Below are positions 15,358 to 24,133 of a DNA stretch of 61,322 nucleotides, piece after piece (the stretch's first letter is position 1; each line of letters starts with the position of its first letter). The DNA is taken from contig CAKUNB010000001.1 of assembly GCA_934668285.1 (NCBI GenBank), forward strand, positions 1 through 61,322, in the 5' to 3' direction. The translations under genes were made by a program, and so were the position numbers. The DNA is from an uncultured Oscillospiraceae bacterium (GTDB taxonomy: Bacteria; Bacillota; Clostridia; Oscillospirales; Oscillospiraceae). The notes under the pieces were generated by a model. The model was not told where the DNA came from. It saw only the letters and a program-made list of their open reading frames with translations, and made no database searches.

Positions 15358-15920
15358 AGCTATACTTACTGCGCCACGGGCAGACGGAGGGCAACCAGAG
15401 AATGCTCTATTATGGGACAACCAATCTGCCCCTGCTGCCGGAAACCGAGACCGCGCTGCGCCGGAACGCCGCCCGCTATCCCAAGGTCGGGCGCTACTAT
15501 GTCAGCGGCATGCTGCGCACGGTGCAGACCCTGCGGGCGATCTACGGCGACGTGCCGTACACCGTCCTGCCCGACCTGCGGGAAATCGACTTCGGAATCT
15601 TCGAAATGCACTCTTACGAGGAGTTAAAGGACACGCCTGCCTATCAGGACTGGATTCTTGACGCAGAGCACAAGCCCTGCCCCGGCGGCGAGAGCGCCAT
15701 TCAGGTGCAGGAGCGCAGCGTCCGCGTGATCGACCGGCTGCTGGCAAAGGACGAGGACGCGCTGTGCATTTCGCACGGCGGCACCATCGGCGCGATCATG
15801 CTGTACTATTTCGGCGGCATCCGCTTTGACTATATGGTGCAGCCGGGGCAGGGCGTCTGCCTCGAGGCGCACGGCGGCAAGCCGGAGCGCTGGTACCGCA
15901 TTCCGGAGGAAACAAAATGA
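15354..15920 (+). CDS. cobC: histidine phosphatase, probable alpha-ribazole phosphatase
   Basis: 188-aa phosphoglycerate-mutase-like phosphatase. The catalytic LRHGQTEGN motif is at residues 5-13 and the second His is in ISHGGTIGA near residue 143. In this operon the natural substrate is alpha-ribazole 5'-phosphate or adenosylcobalamin 5'-phosphate, but the family is broad and the call rests on position between the CobU-like gene and DUF2284. ATGA overlaps on both sides. Confidence 0.8.
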   Translation: MKLYLLRHGQTEGNQRMLYYGTTNLPLLPETETALRRNAARYPKVGRYYVSGMLRTVQTLRAIYGDVPYTVLPDLREIDFGIFEMHSYEELKDTPAYQDWILDAEHKPCPGGESAIQVQERSVRVIDRLLAKDEDALCISHGGTIGAIMLYYFGGIRFDYMVQPGQGVCLEAHGGKPERWYRIPEETK

Positions 15921-16456
15921 ACGAGCAAACGATGATCGATCTCGCCGTGTCGGAGGGCTTTGCCGCCGCGGCGATTGTGGACACGGACCAAATCGTGTTC
16001 GACCCGATGTTCCGCCCGTACTGCGAGGAAAACCTCTGCGGCCAGTACGGCGCGAACTATTCCTGCCCGCCCGACTGCGGCTCGCCGGAGGCGATGAAGC
16101 AGCGAATTCTGGCACATAAAAAGGCACTCGTGCTGCAAACGATCTGGCAGGTGCAGGACTATTCTGACGCACCGGCCATCAAGAAAGCGAAAAAATCGCA
16201 TAACACGGCGGAGCTGCGCCTCATCCAGCGCCTGCGCGACGAGGGCTGCGGCGGCGTGATCGTCGGCGCGAGCGGCTGCTCGCTGTGCAGTCCGTGCGTC
16301 CTGCCGAAGGGCGAGCCGTGCCGCTTTCCCGATCTGCAATACTCCTGTATGTCCGCTTACTGTATCTTTGTCCGTAAACTGGCGGAGGAGTGCGGCATGG
16401 AATACGACTGCGGCGAGGGCCTCCTCGGCCTGTTCGGAATGTATGCCTTTGATTAA
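15917..16456 (+). CDS. DUF2284 predicted metal-binding protein
   Basis: 179 aa, rich in Cys: CEENLCGQYGANYSCPPDCG near residue 35 and GCSLCSPCVLPKGEPC near 117, the DUF2284 pattern, suggesting an iron-sulfur or zinc site. Function is unknown. Start by ATGA overlap at the end of the cobalamin operon. It may handle corrinoid or metal chemistry, but that is inference from context. Confidence 0.82.
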   Translation: MNEQTMIDLAVSEGFAAAAIVDTDQIVFDPMFRPYCEENLCGQYGANYSCPPDCGSPEAMKQRILAHKKALVLQTIWQVQDYSDAPAIKKAKKSHNTAELRLIQRLRDEGCGGVIVGASGCSLCSPCVLPKGEPCRFPDLQYSCMSAYCIFVRKLAEECGMEYDCGEGLLGLFGMYAFD

Positions 16457-16462
16457 GAATCC

Positions 16463-16491
16463 TTGCATTTTCGACGGAAAAATGATATAAT
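16463..16491 (+). promoter_or_regulatory. strong promoter upstream of miaB
   Basis: TTGCAT and TATAAT with a 17-base spacer and an extended TG (TGATATAAT). Transcripts would start near 16498 and read through the inverted-repeat element at 16575-16756 before reaching miaB, giving a leader of about 365 bases. Confidence 0.75.
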
Positions 16492-16574
16492 TATCCCTTA
16501 CAGCAGCAAGATGCAGATTCCCAATCTTACGCAGGGCGGGATGGGAGCACCGCGCTGTTGCGGGCAGTACTGTT

Positions 16575-16756
16575 TTAGTGAATAGTGAACAGTGAATGGT
16601 GAATAGTGAATAATATTGGCTTTTTAGAAATCGGTAGACTTTTTGGGTTATCGTAACTCTTATTCCCTCTGCGCCGCAGCGGATTTTTAATCTGTGCCGC
16701 GAGGCACACCGATTATATTATTCACTATTCACTGTTCACCATTCACTATTCACTAA
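16575..16756. repeat. MITE-like element with 42-bp inverted ends
   Basis: The left arm 16575-16616 and right arm 16715-16756 are 42 bases each and inverted, identical but for a few central mismatches; both are built from AGTGAATAGTGAA-type units. The 98-base interior includes a copy of the GCAGCGG..TTTTTAATCTGTGCCG repeat (16671-16710). No ORF is inside. A GGGCGGG block (16535-16541) precedes it, as at 11456. Confidence 0.8.
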
Positions 16757-16862
16757 GCCAAAATTACCTGCACGGACGGCCGATGACCGCTCCTGCGGCA
16801 TCTAACGATGCTTTATGCCCTGCAAATTGCCTTTTGATTTTTCAGAACCGGAGGATGTTCTT

Positions 16863-18275
16863 TTGAGTACGACCGAAACGAAAACCACCGTCATTGCGCC
16901 GGAGGAGCTGCACCGTCAGGAGACGTTTTGCGCCATGATCCGCGATTACTGGGCCGGTCAGGGCGTGACGCCCGTCGCCTGCATCGACACCTACGGCTGC
17001 CAGCAGAACGAGGCCGACTCCGAGCGCATCCGCGGGATGCTCGAGGCGTCGGGCTACGGCCTTACCGACACCGAGGAGGGCGCGGACCTCGTCGTGATGA
17101 ACACCTGCGCCATCCGTGAGCACGCCGAACAGCGCGTGTTCGGCAACGTCGGCGCGCTGACGCACACGAAGCGCCGCCACCCGCGCCAGAAGATTTTCCT
17201 CTGCGGCTGCATGATGGGCCAGCCCGCCGTGTCCGACCGCATCCGCCATTCCTACCCGCACGTCGACGGCGTGTTTTCCACGCACCATCTGTGGCGCTTT
17301 CCGGAGCTTCTGTGGGGCGTGCTCTCCACCGGCAAGCGCGTTTTCGCCATTGAGGACAGTGCCGGTTCGATTGCCGAGAACATCCCTGTCAGCCGCACGA
17401 ACCCGCTCAAGGCGTGGGTTTCTGTCATGTATGGATGCAATAATTTCTGTTCCTACTGCATCGTCCCCTACGTTCGCGGCCGCGAACGCTCCCGAAAGCC
17501 CGAGGATGTGCTGAAGGAATGCCGCGAGCTGGTCGAGGCGGGCTATAAGGAAATCACCTTACTTGGCCAAAACGTCAATTCTTACGGCAAGGACCTCGGC
17601 CTCGGCGTCGATTTTGCCGATCTGATGGCGCAGGTCGCGCAGCTGCCGGGCGAGTTCCGCCTGCGCTTCATGACCTCGCACCCGAAGGACGCGAGTAAGA
17701 AGCTCTTTGACACCATCGCGGCCTACCCGAAAATCTGCAAGCAGTTCCACCTGCCCTTCCAGTCCGGCAACGACCGCGTGCTCAAGGCGATGAACCGCCA
17801 CTATGACACCGCACAGTACCTGTCTCTGGTCGATTACGGCCGGAGCATCATGCCCGACCTTGTCCTGACAAGCGACGTCATCGTCGGCTTCCCCGGCGAA
17901 ACGGAGGAGGAATTTGAGGACACCGTTCGCCTGATCGAGCGCGTGCGGTACGACGCGTTATTCACCTTTATTTTCTCCCCGCGCGGTGGGACGCCTGCGG
18001 CGAAAATGCCCGATCCCTTCACAAAAGCCGACAAAAACCGCCGCTTTGACCGCCTTTGCGCCGTGCAAAATCAGATTTCCGAGGAAAAGCACCGCGCCTA
18101 CATCGGCAAAACCGAGCGCGTCCTGATCGACGGCCGCGACGGTGACCTGCTGACCGCCCGCACCGACGGCGGCCGCCTCGTCCGCCTGTCCGGCGACGAC
18201 AGCCTCATCGGCCAATTCCGCGACGCCCGCATCACCGGCTGCACCACCTGGAGCCTCACCGGCGAATTGATTTGA
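16863..18275 (+). CDS. miaB: tRNA-2-methylthio-N6-dimethylallyladenosine synthase
   Basis: Radical-SAM methylthiotransferase that adds the methylthio group to i6A37 in tRNA. The 470-aa protein has the N-terminal UPF0004 domain (DTYGCQQNEADSE; NTCAIREHAEQRVFGNVGAL), the radical-SAM cluster motif CNNFCSYCIVPYVRGRERSR near residue 196, and a C-terminal TRAM domain. I chose the TTG at 16863 because GGAGG lies at 16850-16854; the ATG at 16815 has no ribosome binding site. It ends just before mutS and is functionally paired with miaA three genes later. Confidence 0.93.
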   Translation: MSTTETKTTVIAPEELHRQETFCAMIRDYWAGQGVTPVACIDTYGCQQNEADSERIRGMLEASGYGLTDTEEGADLVVMNTCAIREHAEQRVFGNVGALTHTKRRHPRQKIFLCGCMMGQPAVSDRIRHSYPHVDGVFSTHHLWRFPELLWGVLSTGKRVFAIEDSAGSIAENIPVSRTNPLKAWVSVMYGCNNFCSYCIVPYVRGRERSRKPEDVLKECRELVEAGYKEITLLGQNVNSYGKDLGLGVDFADLMAQVAQLPGEFRLRFMTSHPKDASKKLFDTIAAYPKICKQFHLPFQSGNDRVLKAMNRHYDTAQYLSLVDYGRSIMPDLVLTSDVIVGFPGETEEEFEDTVRLIERVRYDALFTFIFSPRGGTPAAKMPDPFTKADKNRRFDRLCAVQNQISEEKHRAYIGKTERVLIDGRDGDLLTARTDGGRLVRLSGDDSLIGQFRDARITGCTTWSLTGELI

Positions 18276-18293
18276 TCCCAAGCCACAAATTCT

Positions 18294-18326
18294 GTATAGG
18301 GCGCGATACCCACGCCGCGCCTGCCC
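18294..18326. repeat. GTAGGGCGCG palindromic repeat
   Basis: GTATAGGGCGCGATACCC then ACGCCGCGCCTGCC, a member of the GTAGGG palindrome family, fitted between the miaB stop and the mutS ribosome binding site. Confidence 0.55.
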
Positions 18327-18361
18327 CAAGGAAAGAAACTACACGATCGGAGGACATATCC

Positions 18362-20953
18362 ATGGCCGAGCTGACCCCCATGATGCGGCAATATCTGGAA
18401 ATCAAGGAGCAGCATCAGGACTGCATTCTCTTTTTCCGCCTCGGCGACTTCTACGAGATGTTCTCCGACGACGCGCGTCTGGCCTCCAAGGAGCTGGACC
18501 TGACCCTCACGACCCGCGACCGCGGCAAGGACAAGGCCGACCAGACCCCCATGTGCGGCGTGCCGTACCACTCCGCCGAAAGCTACATCGCCCGCCTCAT
18601 CGCGAAGGGGTATAAGGTTGCAATCTGCGAGCAGATGGAGGACCCCGCGCTGGCTAAGGGCCTCGTCAAGCGCGACATCACCCGCATCGTCACGCCCGGC
18701 ACGGTGCTCGAAAGCTCCATGCTCGACGAAAGCCGCAACAATTACTTCGCCTGCGTCTTCGGTGAGGAGGGCTGTTACGGCGTGAGCTTCTGCGACATCT
18801 CGACGGGCGCTTTTTACGCGACCTATTGCGACGGGCCGCAGGCAATCGACCGCGTGATCTCCGAGCTGGGCCGCTTCGCTCCGGCGGAGGTGCTGCGCGG
18901 CGGCGAGGCATTGCAAAGCGCCGAGCTGAACGACGCGTTACAAAACCGGTTGAACTGCTGCGCCGACGCGGGAGCAACGGTTTTGTTTGATGAAGCGACA
19001 ACCCGGGAAACGACGGAGCAACAGTTCGGCAAATCCGTCGCCGACCTCGGCCTTGGCGAAAAATCCGTCCTCTGGCGCAGCGCGGGCGCACTGCTGCGGA
19101 CGCTCCGCGAGCTGCAAAAGGTCAGCCTGACCCATGTCCGGACGCTGGAATTCTACGTCAGCGGGCGTTTTCTGGAGCTGGATCTGACCGCGCGCCGTAA
19201 CTTAGAACTGACTGAAACGTTACGAAGCGGCGAAAAGCGCGGCAGCCTCCTCTGGGTGCTCGATAAGACCAAGACCGCGATGGGCAGCCGGATGCTGCGC
19301 AGCTGGCTGGAAAAGCCGCTGCTCAGCCCGAACCGCATCACCCAGCGGCTGAACGCTGTGGAGGAGCTGGCCGGTGCGACCCTTCCGCGCGGCGAGCTGC
19401 GGGAGCTGCTGACCAGCGTGACCGATTTGGAGCGCTCGACGGCCCGTATCGTCACCGGCGCGGCCAACGCCCGCGATATTTTGGCCCTCGGGAGCGGCTG
19501 TGCGCCGCTGCCTGCAATCAAAGCCGCTCTGTCACAGTTCAAATCGCCGCTTTTGACCGTCCTATACGACGAGCTTGACGAGCTTGCCGACCTGACGGCG
19601 CTGGCCGCCGCTGCAATCGTCGACGAGCCGCCCTTTACCGTCCGCGAGGGCGGCATGATCCGCGCGGGCTACAGCGAGGAGCTGGACCGCTTGCGCGACA
19701 TCGTTTCCGGCGGCAAGGGGACGCTGGCCCGCATCGAGGCTGAGGAAAAGGAAAAAACCGGCATCAAAAACCTGCGCGTGGGCTATAACCGCGTGTTCGG
19801 TTACTATATCGAGGTTGCAAAGGGACAGGTCAATCTTGTTCCGGAAACTTATATTCGTAAGCAGACACTGACAAACGGCGAACGCTACATCACGCCGGAG
19901 CTGAAGGAGCTGGAAAGCACCATTCTCACCGCCCGTGACCGCATTACCGCGCTGGAATATGAGCTGTTTTCTGCCGTGCGCGACCAATTCGCCGCGCAGG
20001 CCGCGCGCATCCAGCGGACGGCGCAGGCTGTCGCGTGTACGGACGTACTGGCCTGCTTTGCAGAATTAGCTGTTAAAAATCATTATTGCAAGCCCGAGGT
20101 CGACCTCTCCGGCGAGCTGGACATCCGCGACGGCCGCCACCCCGTGGTCGAGCAGGTGCTGAAGAACGCCCTGTTCGTCCCGAACGATACGCATCTCGAC
20201 GTCGAGGCCAACCGCTGCGCGATCATCACCGGCCCAAATATGGCAGGTAAATCGACTTATATGCGCCAAGTCGCGCTCATCGTCCTGATGGCGCAGATCG
20301 GCTGCTTTGTCCCCGCGCGTTCGGCGCGCATCGGCATTGTGGACCGCATCTTTACCCGTATCGGCGCGTCGGACGACCTCTCCTCGGGAAAATCGACCTT
20401 TATGGTTGAAATGTCAGAGGTCGCAGAGATTCTAACACACGCGACAGAGCGCAGCCTCCTGATCCTCGACGAGATCGGCCGCGGCACGTCCACGTTCGAC
20501 GGCATGGCCATCGCGCGGGCAGTGCTGGAATACGCGGCGGACAAGAAGCGCCTCGGCGCGAAAACGCTCTTTGCCACGCACTACCACGAGCTGACCGATA
20601 TTGAGCGGGAGCTGCCGGGCGTGCGGAACTATAACATTGCAGTCAAGAAGCGCGGCGCAGACATCGTCTTCCTGCGCAAGATCGTCCCCGGAGCGGCGGA
20701 CGACTCCTACGGCGTGGAGGTTGCGAAGCTGGCGGGCCTGCCTGAGCGCGTCATCCGCCGTGCCCGCGAGCTGCTGCACGACTTGGAGAACGGCGCTCCC
20801 GTCCGCACCGTCACCGTCGCCGCCGACGACCAGGTGTCCATCCTCTCCATGGAAAATGACGCCTTACGCAAAAAGCTCGAATCCCTCAGCGTAGAAACCA
20901 TGACCCCCATCGAAGCCATGAACGCTCTGTTCGAACTGAAAAAGATGATTTAA
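18362..20953 (+). CDS. mutS: DNA mismatch repair protein MutS
   Basis: Recognises mismatches and recruits MutL. 863 aa. The mismatch-binding FYEMF motif is seen in LGDFYEMFSDD near residue 35, the Walker A TGPNMAGKSTYMRQ near residue 622, the Walker B LLILDEIGRGTSTFDG near 700, and a C-terminal dimerisation helix. ATG at 18362 has GGAGG upstream; the in-frame ATG at 18272 has none. It heads mutS-mutL-miaA-hfq, a common Firmicute order. Confidence 0.97.
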   Translation: MAELTPMMRQYLEIKEQHQDCILFFRLGDFYEMFSDDARLASKELDLTLTTRDRGKDKADQTPMCGVPYHSAESYIARLIAKGYKVAICEQMEDPALAKGLVKRDITRIVTPGTVLESSMLDESRNNYFACVFGEEGCYGVSFCDISTGAFYATYCDGPQAIDRVISELGRFAPAEVLRGGEALQSAELNDALQNRLNCCADAGATVLFDEATTRETTEQQFGKSVADLGLGEKSVLWRSAGALLRTLRELQKVSLTHVRTLEFYVSGRFLELDLTARRNLELTETLRSGEKRGSLLWVLDKTKTAMGSRMLRSWLEKPLLSPNRITQRLNAVEELAGATLPRGELRELLTSVTDLERSTARIVTGAANARDILALGSGCAPLPAIKAALSQFKSPLLTVLYDELDELADLTALAAAAIVDEPPFTVREGGMIRAGYSEELDRLRDIVSGGKGTLARIEAEEKEKTGIKNLRVGYNRVFGYYIEVAKGQVNLVPETYIRKQTLTNGERYITPELKELESTILTARDRITALEYELFSAVRDQFAAQAARIQRTAQAVACTDVLACFAELAVKNHYCKPEVDLSGELDIRDGRHPVVEQVLKNALFVPNDTHLDVEANRCAIITGPNMAGKSTYMRQVALIVLMAQIGCFVPARSARIGIVDRIFTRIGASDDLSSGKSTFMVEMSEVAEILTHATERSLLILDEIGRGTSTFDGMAIARAVLEYAADKKRLGAKTLFATHYHELTDIERELPGVRNYNIAVKKRGADIVFLRKIVPGAADDSYGVEVAKLAGLPERVIRRARELLHDLENGAPVRTVTVAADDQVSILSMENDALRKKLESLSVETMTPIEAMNALFELKKMI

Positions 20954-21012
20954 GACGGCACTGCGGTGCAGAAGCATGAAATAAATTATGTAAACCAATC
21001 GAGGTGGAGAAA

Positions 21013-22929
21013 ATGCCGAAAATTCAGTGTCTTTCGCCGCAGCTGGCGGATATGATCGCGGCGGGCGAGGTCGTGGAGCGGCCCGCGAGTGCCGCGAAGG
21101 AGCTGGTGGAGAACGCCATCGACGCCGGGGCAAAGAACGTCACCGTTGAGATAGAAAACGGCGGAATGACCTTTTTACGTGTCACCGACGACGGCTGCGG
21201 CATGGAGCCGCAGGACGCGGAAACGGCGTTTTTGCGTCACGCGACGAGCAAGCTCCGCCACCCGGAGGACCTGGAAGCGATTCACACGCTCGGCTTCCGC
21301 GGCGAGGCGCTGGCGGCCATCAGCGCCGTCTCGCGCATCGACCTTTTGACCAAAACCGCCGATGCCGCCTTCGGCACGAGCCTGCATCTCGAGGCCGGAA
21401 CGGTCACCGAGCGCGGCGAGGCGGGCTGTCCGGACGGCACGACGATCATCGTCCGTGACCTGTTCTTCAACACGCCCGCACGGCTGAAATTTATGAAACG
21501 TGACGCGGTGGAGGCCTCGGCCCTCCTGTCTGCGGTGCAGCGGCTGGCGCTGGCGCATCCGGAGGTGTCCCTCCGCCTGCTGCGCGACAGCGAGGAGCAG
21601 CTCTCCACGCCCGGCGACGGCGACCTGCTCAGCGCGATCAGCGCCGTCCTCGGCCGTCAGGCGACCAAGGAGCTGACGCCGGTCACCAGCCATTGGGACC
21701 GCTATGAGCTGACCGGTTATGTGTCGCGCCCGAACGCAACGCGCGGCACGCGCGCCAACCAGCTTTTCTTCGTCAACGGGCGGCATATTCGCTCGAAAAC
21801 CATGACCGCCGCGCTCGAGGAGGCCTACCGCAACCGCCTGATGGCCGGGCGCTTTCCGTACTGCGTGCTGTGCCTGACGATGCCGGAGCATCTGGTGGAC
21901 GTGAACGTCCATCCGGCGAAGGTCGAGGTCAAATTCCTCAACGAGCGCGACGTGTTTGAGTGCCTGCGCTACGGCGTGCAGGGCGCGCTCGACCGCGCCG
22001 ATGGGTGGGTGCAGATGACCCTGCCGCACCAGAAGGACGAGCCGGTAAAATCACCTGTTACGGAACTGAAGACCGCCTCGCCGCGTCCGGTGCAGCAGGC
22101 GGCGCAGCCGTTTTTCCGCACGATGAGCGCCGAGGAGTACCGCGCCGCCGCAAAGACGCTGGCCGAGGCCCCGCGCGTGCAGCCGTCGGAGGCCGTTCTC
22201 CGCTCCGTCGAGCCGCCAAAAAAGCCCGCGTCTGCGCCCCTTCCGACCCGCCCCGCGCCCGAACCGGTCAAAGCCGCTGTCCCCGCGCCCCAGCCGATCA
22301 AGCCAACGCCCGCGCCGGAAAAAACGCCCGAACCGGAGCCGGCGCTCCCCGTCGGCAGCGCGCCGGACTACCGTATCGTCGGCGAGGTGCTCAACACGTA
22401 TATCATCGTCGAGCAGGGCCGTGAGGTGCTGCTCATCGACAAGCACGCCGCGCACGAGCGGATCCTCTTTGAAAAGCTCCGCGCCTCGCAGGAGCCGATT
22501 TTGTCGCAGTTCCTGCTGGAACCGATATTATGTAAACCCGAACGCGAAGAAGCTGCAATTTTACTGGAAAACGAGGCCCTTCTGGTCCACTGTGGCTACG
22601 CCGTCTCCGACTACGGCGACGGGACGCTGGCGATTTCCCAGCTCCCCGCCGAGCTGGCCCCCGCCGATGCTGCCGCGACGCTCACCGCGCTGGCGGGCGA
22701 CCTGCTCAACGGCAAGCGCTCCGACCCGACGGCACTGCGCGACAGCATGCTGCACACCATCGCCTGCAAGGCCGCGATCAAGGGCGGCTGGCACACGGAC
22801 GAAAAGGAACGTGCGGCGCTGGTGCGGCAGGTGCTCAGCCGGAATGACCTGAAATATTGCCCGCATGGCCGCCCGATCTGCGTTGTCATGACCGCCGGAC
22901 AGCTCGAACGGCAATTTAAGAGGTCGTAG
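21013..22929 (+). CDS. mutL: DNA mismatch repair protein MutL
   Basis: 638-aa GHKL ATPase with motif I AAGEVVERPASAAKELVENA, DDGCGM, and RHATSKL plus GFRGEAL. A Pro/Ala-rich linker covers roughly residues 340-450. The C-terminal domain carries the endonuclease-type motif DKHAAHERILFE, in which Lys stands where DQHAxxE has Gln, and a CPHGRP motif near the end, both typical of nicking MutL proteins. Start ATG at 21013, 5 bases after GAGGTGG; a GTG at 21004 lies within that site. Confidence 0.96.
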   Translation: MPKIQCLSPQLADMIAAGEVVERPASAAKELVENAIDAGAKNVTVEIENGGMTFLRVTDDGCGMEPQDAETAFLRHATSKLRHPEDLEAIHTLGFRGEALAAISAVSRIDLLTKTADAAFGTSLHLEAGTVTERGEAGCPDGTTIIVRDLFFNTPARLKFMKRDAVEASALLSAVQRLALAHPEVSLRLLRDSEEQLSTPGDGDLLSAISAVLGRQATKELTPVTSHWDRYELTGYVSRPNATRGTRANQLFFVNGRHIRSKTMTAALEEAYRNRLMAGRFPYCVLCLTMPEHLVDVNVHPAKVEVKFLNERDVFECLRYGVQGALDRADGWVQMTLPHQKDEPVKSPVTELKTASPRPVQQAAQPFFRTMSAEEYRAAAKTLAEAPRVQPSEAVLRSVEPPKKPASAPLPTRPAPEPVKAAVPAPQPIKPTPAPEKTPEPEPALPVGSAPDYRIVGEVLNTYIIVEQGREVLLIDKHAAHERILFEKLRASQEPILSQFLLEPILCKPEREEAAILLENEALLVHCGYAVSDYGDGTLAISQLPAELAPADAAATLTALAGDLLNGKRSDPTALRDSMLHTIACKAAIKGGWHTDEKERAALVRQVLSRNDLKYCPHGRPICVVMTAGQLERQFKRS

Positions 22930-22930
22930 T

Positions 22931-23854
22931 ATGGATCGGATGCTCTGTATCGTCGGCCCGACGGCCACCGGCAAGACCCGCCTCTCCGTCGCGCTGGCGC
23001 AGGCCCTCGACGGCGAGGTCGTGTCCTTCGACTCCATGCAGGTCTACCGCGGCATGACCATCGGAACGGCCGCGCCCACGCCGGAGGAAATGGCGGGTGT
23101 GCCGCATCACATGATCGGCGTGGTCGACCCGCGCGAGAATTTCTCCGTCAGCCGCTATTGCGAAATGGCCGACCCAATCGTACAAGACATTTTACAGCGC
23201 GGGAAGACCGCCATCCTCGTCGGCGGCACGGGGCTGTATATCGACGCGCTGATTGCCGGACGCGAATTTGCGCCGCCGCCGCAGGACGGCCTCCGCGCCG
23301 CCTTGGAGCGCGAGGCGGACGAGCGCGGCATGGACGCAATGCTGGACCGCCTCCGCGCGGTCGACCCCGAAGCGGCGGCGACGCTTCACCCGTCAAACCG
23401 CAAGCGCGTCCTGCGCGCCTTGGAGGTCTACGAGCAGACCGGCCTGCCGATCTCCGAGCACAACCGCCGGACGCAGGCCCTCCCGCCAAAATACGACCCG
23501 ATTTGGCTCGGCTTGGACTATGAAAACCGGCAGCTGCTCTGGCAGCGCATTGCGCAGCGCGTCGATCTCATGCTGGAGGCGGGCCTGCGCGAGGAGCTGG
23601 CGGCGCTCGTGGCCCTCGGCCTGCCGCGCGACAGCACGGCCCTGCAGGCCATCGGCTATAAGGAGCTGCTTGACGACCCCGCCACGGCGCGGGAGCAGAT
23701 CATTTTCCGCTCCCGCCAGTATTCCAAGCGGCAGCGCACATGGTTCCGCCGCAATTCTGCCGTCCGCTGGCTGGCTGCCGACGGCAAAAATTTTGATGAA
23801 ATTTTCTCCGCCGCCCGACAGAATCTTCCTTTTTTCGACAAAGCAGAACGCTAA
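22931..23854 (+). CDS. miaA: tRNA dimethylallyltransferase
   Basis: Adds a dimethylallyl group to A37 of tRNAs reading UNN codons; the product is the MiaB substrate. 307 aa. P-loop GPTATGKTRLSVALA at residues 9-23, DSMQVYRGMTIGTA near 35, GGTGLYIDAL near 98 and RRTQALPPKYD. One base separates it from mutL. Its stop directly abuts the hfq leader hairpin. Confidence 0.96.
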   Translation: MDRMLCIVGPTATGKTRLSVALAQALDGEVVSFDSMQVYRGMTIGTAAPTPEEMAGVPHHMIGVVDPRENFSVSRYCEMADPIVQDILQRGKTAILVGGTGLYIDALIAGREFAPPPQDGLRAALEREADERGMDAMLDRLRAVDPEAAATLHPSNRKRVLRALEVYEQTGLPISEHNRRTQALPPKYDPIWLGLDYENRQLLWQRIAQRVDLMLEAGLREELAALVALGLPRDSTALQAIGYKELLDDPATAREQIIFRSRQYSKRQRTWFRRNSAVRWLAADGKNFDEIFSAARQNLPFFDKAER

Positions 23855-23911
23855 AATATAAGTATCACACAGGGGACAAGTCCCCCAAAAAAGAAGAGAG
23901 GTACTTATATT
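23855..23911 (+). promoter_or_regulatory. hfq leader hairpin masking the start region
   Basis: AATATAAGTA at 23855-23864 pairs perfectly with TACTTATATT at 23902-23911, the bases directly before the hfq ATG, and the stem can extend by a U-G and a C-G pair into the ribosome binding site (AGAGAGG, 23895-23901). A second hairpin, GGGGA-CAAG-TCCCC, lies inside (23872-23885). The structure would hide the start of hfq unless opened. No terminator T-run is present. Confidence 0.65.
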
Positions 23912-24133
23912 ATGGCAAACACAGAAAATTTGCAGGATCTGATTCTGAACGAGGTGCGCAAGGAGCACACCCCCGTCACGATGTTTCTAATGAACGGCTT
24001 TCAGATGAAGGGCATTGTCACCGGCTTTGACAACTTTATTGTCATGCTCAGCTCGGAGGGCAAGCAGCAGATGATTTACAAGCATGCGATTTCAACGCTT
24101 GTGCCGCTGCAGCCTGTCCGCATCCCGCTGTAA
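23912..24133 (+). CDS. hfq: RNA chaperone Hfq
   Basis: Hexameric Sm-like protein that binds small RNAs and mRNAs. 73 aa, with Sm1 ([21 protein letters not shown] near residues 20-40), and Sm2 [12 protein letters not shown] near 55-66, where YKHAIST is the characteristic uridine-binding segment. It has almost no C-terminal tail, as usual in Firmicutes. The stop overlaps the next gene's ATG by one base (TAATG). Confidence 0.96.
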   Translation: MANTENLQDLILNEVRKEHTPVTMFLMNGFQMKGIVTGFDNFIVMLSSEGKQQMIYKHAISTLVPLQPVRIPL

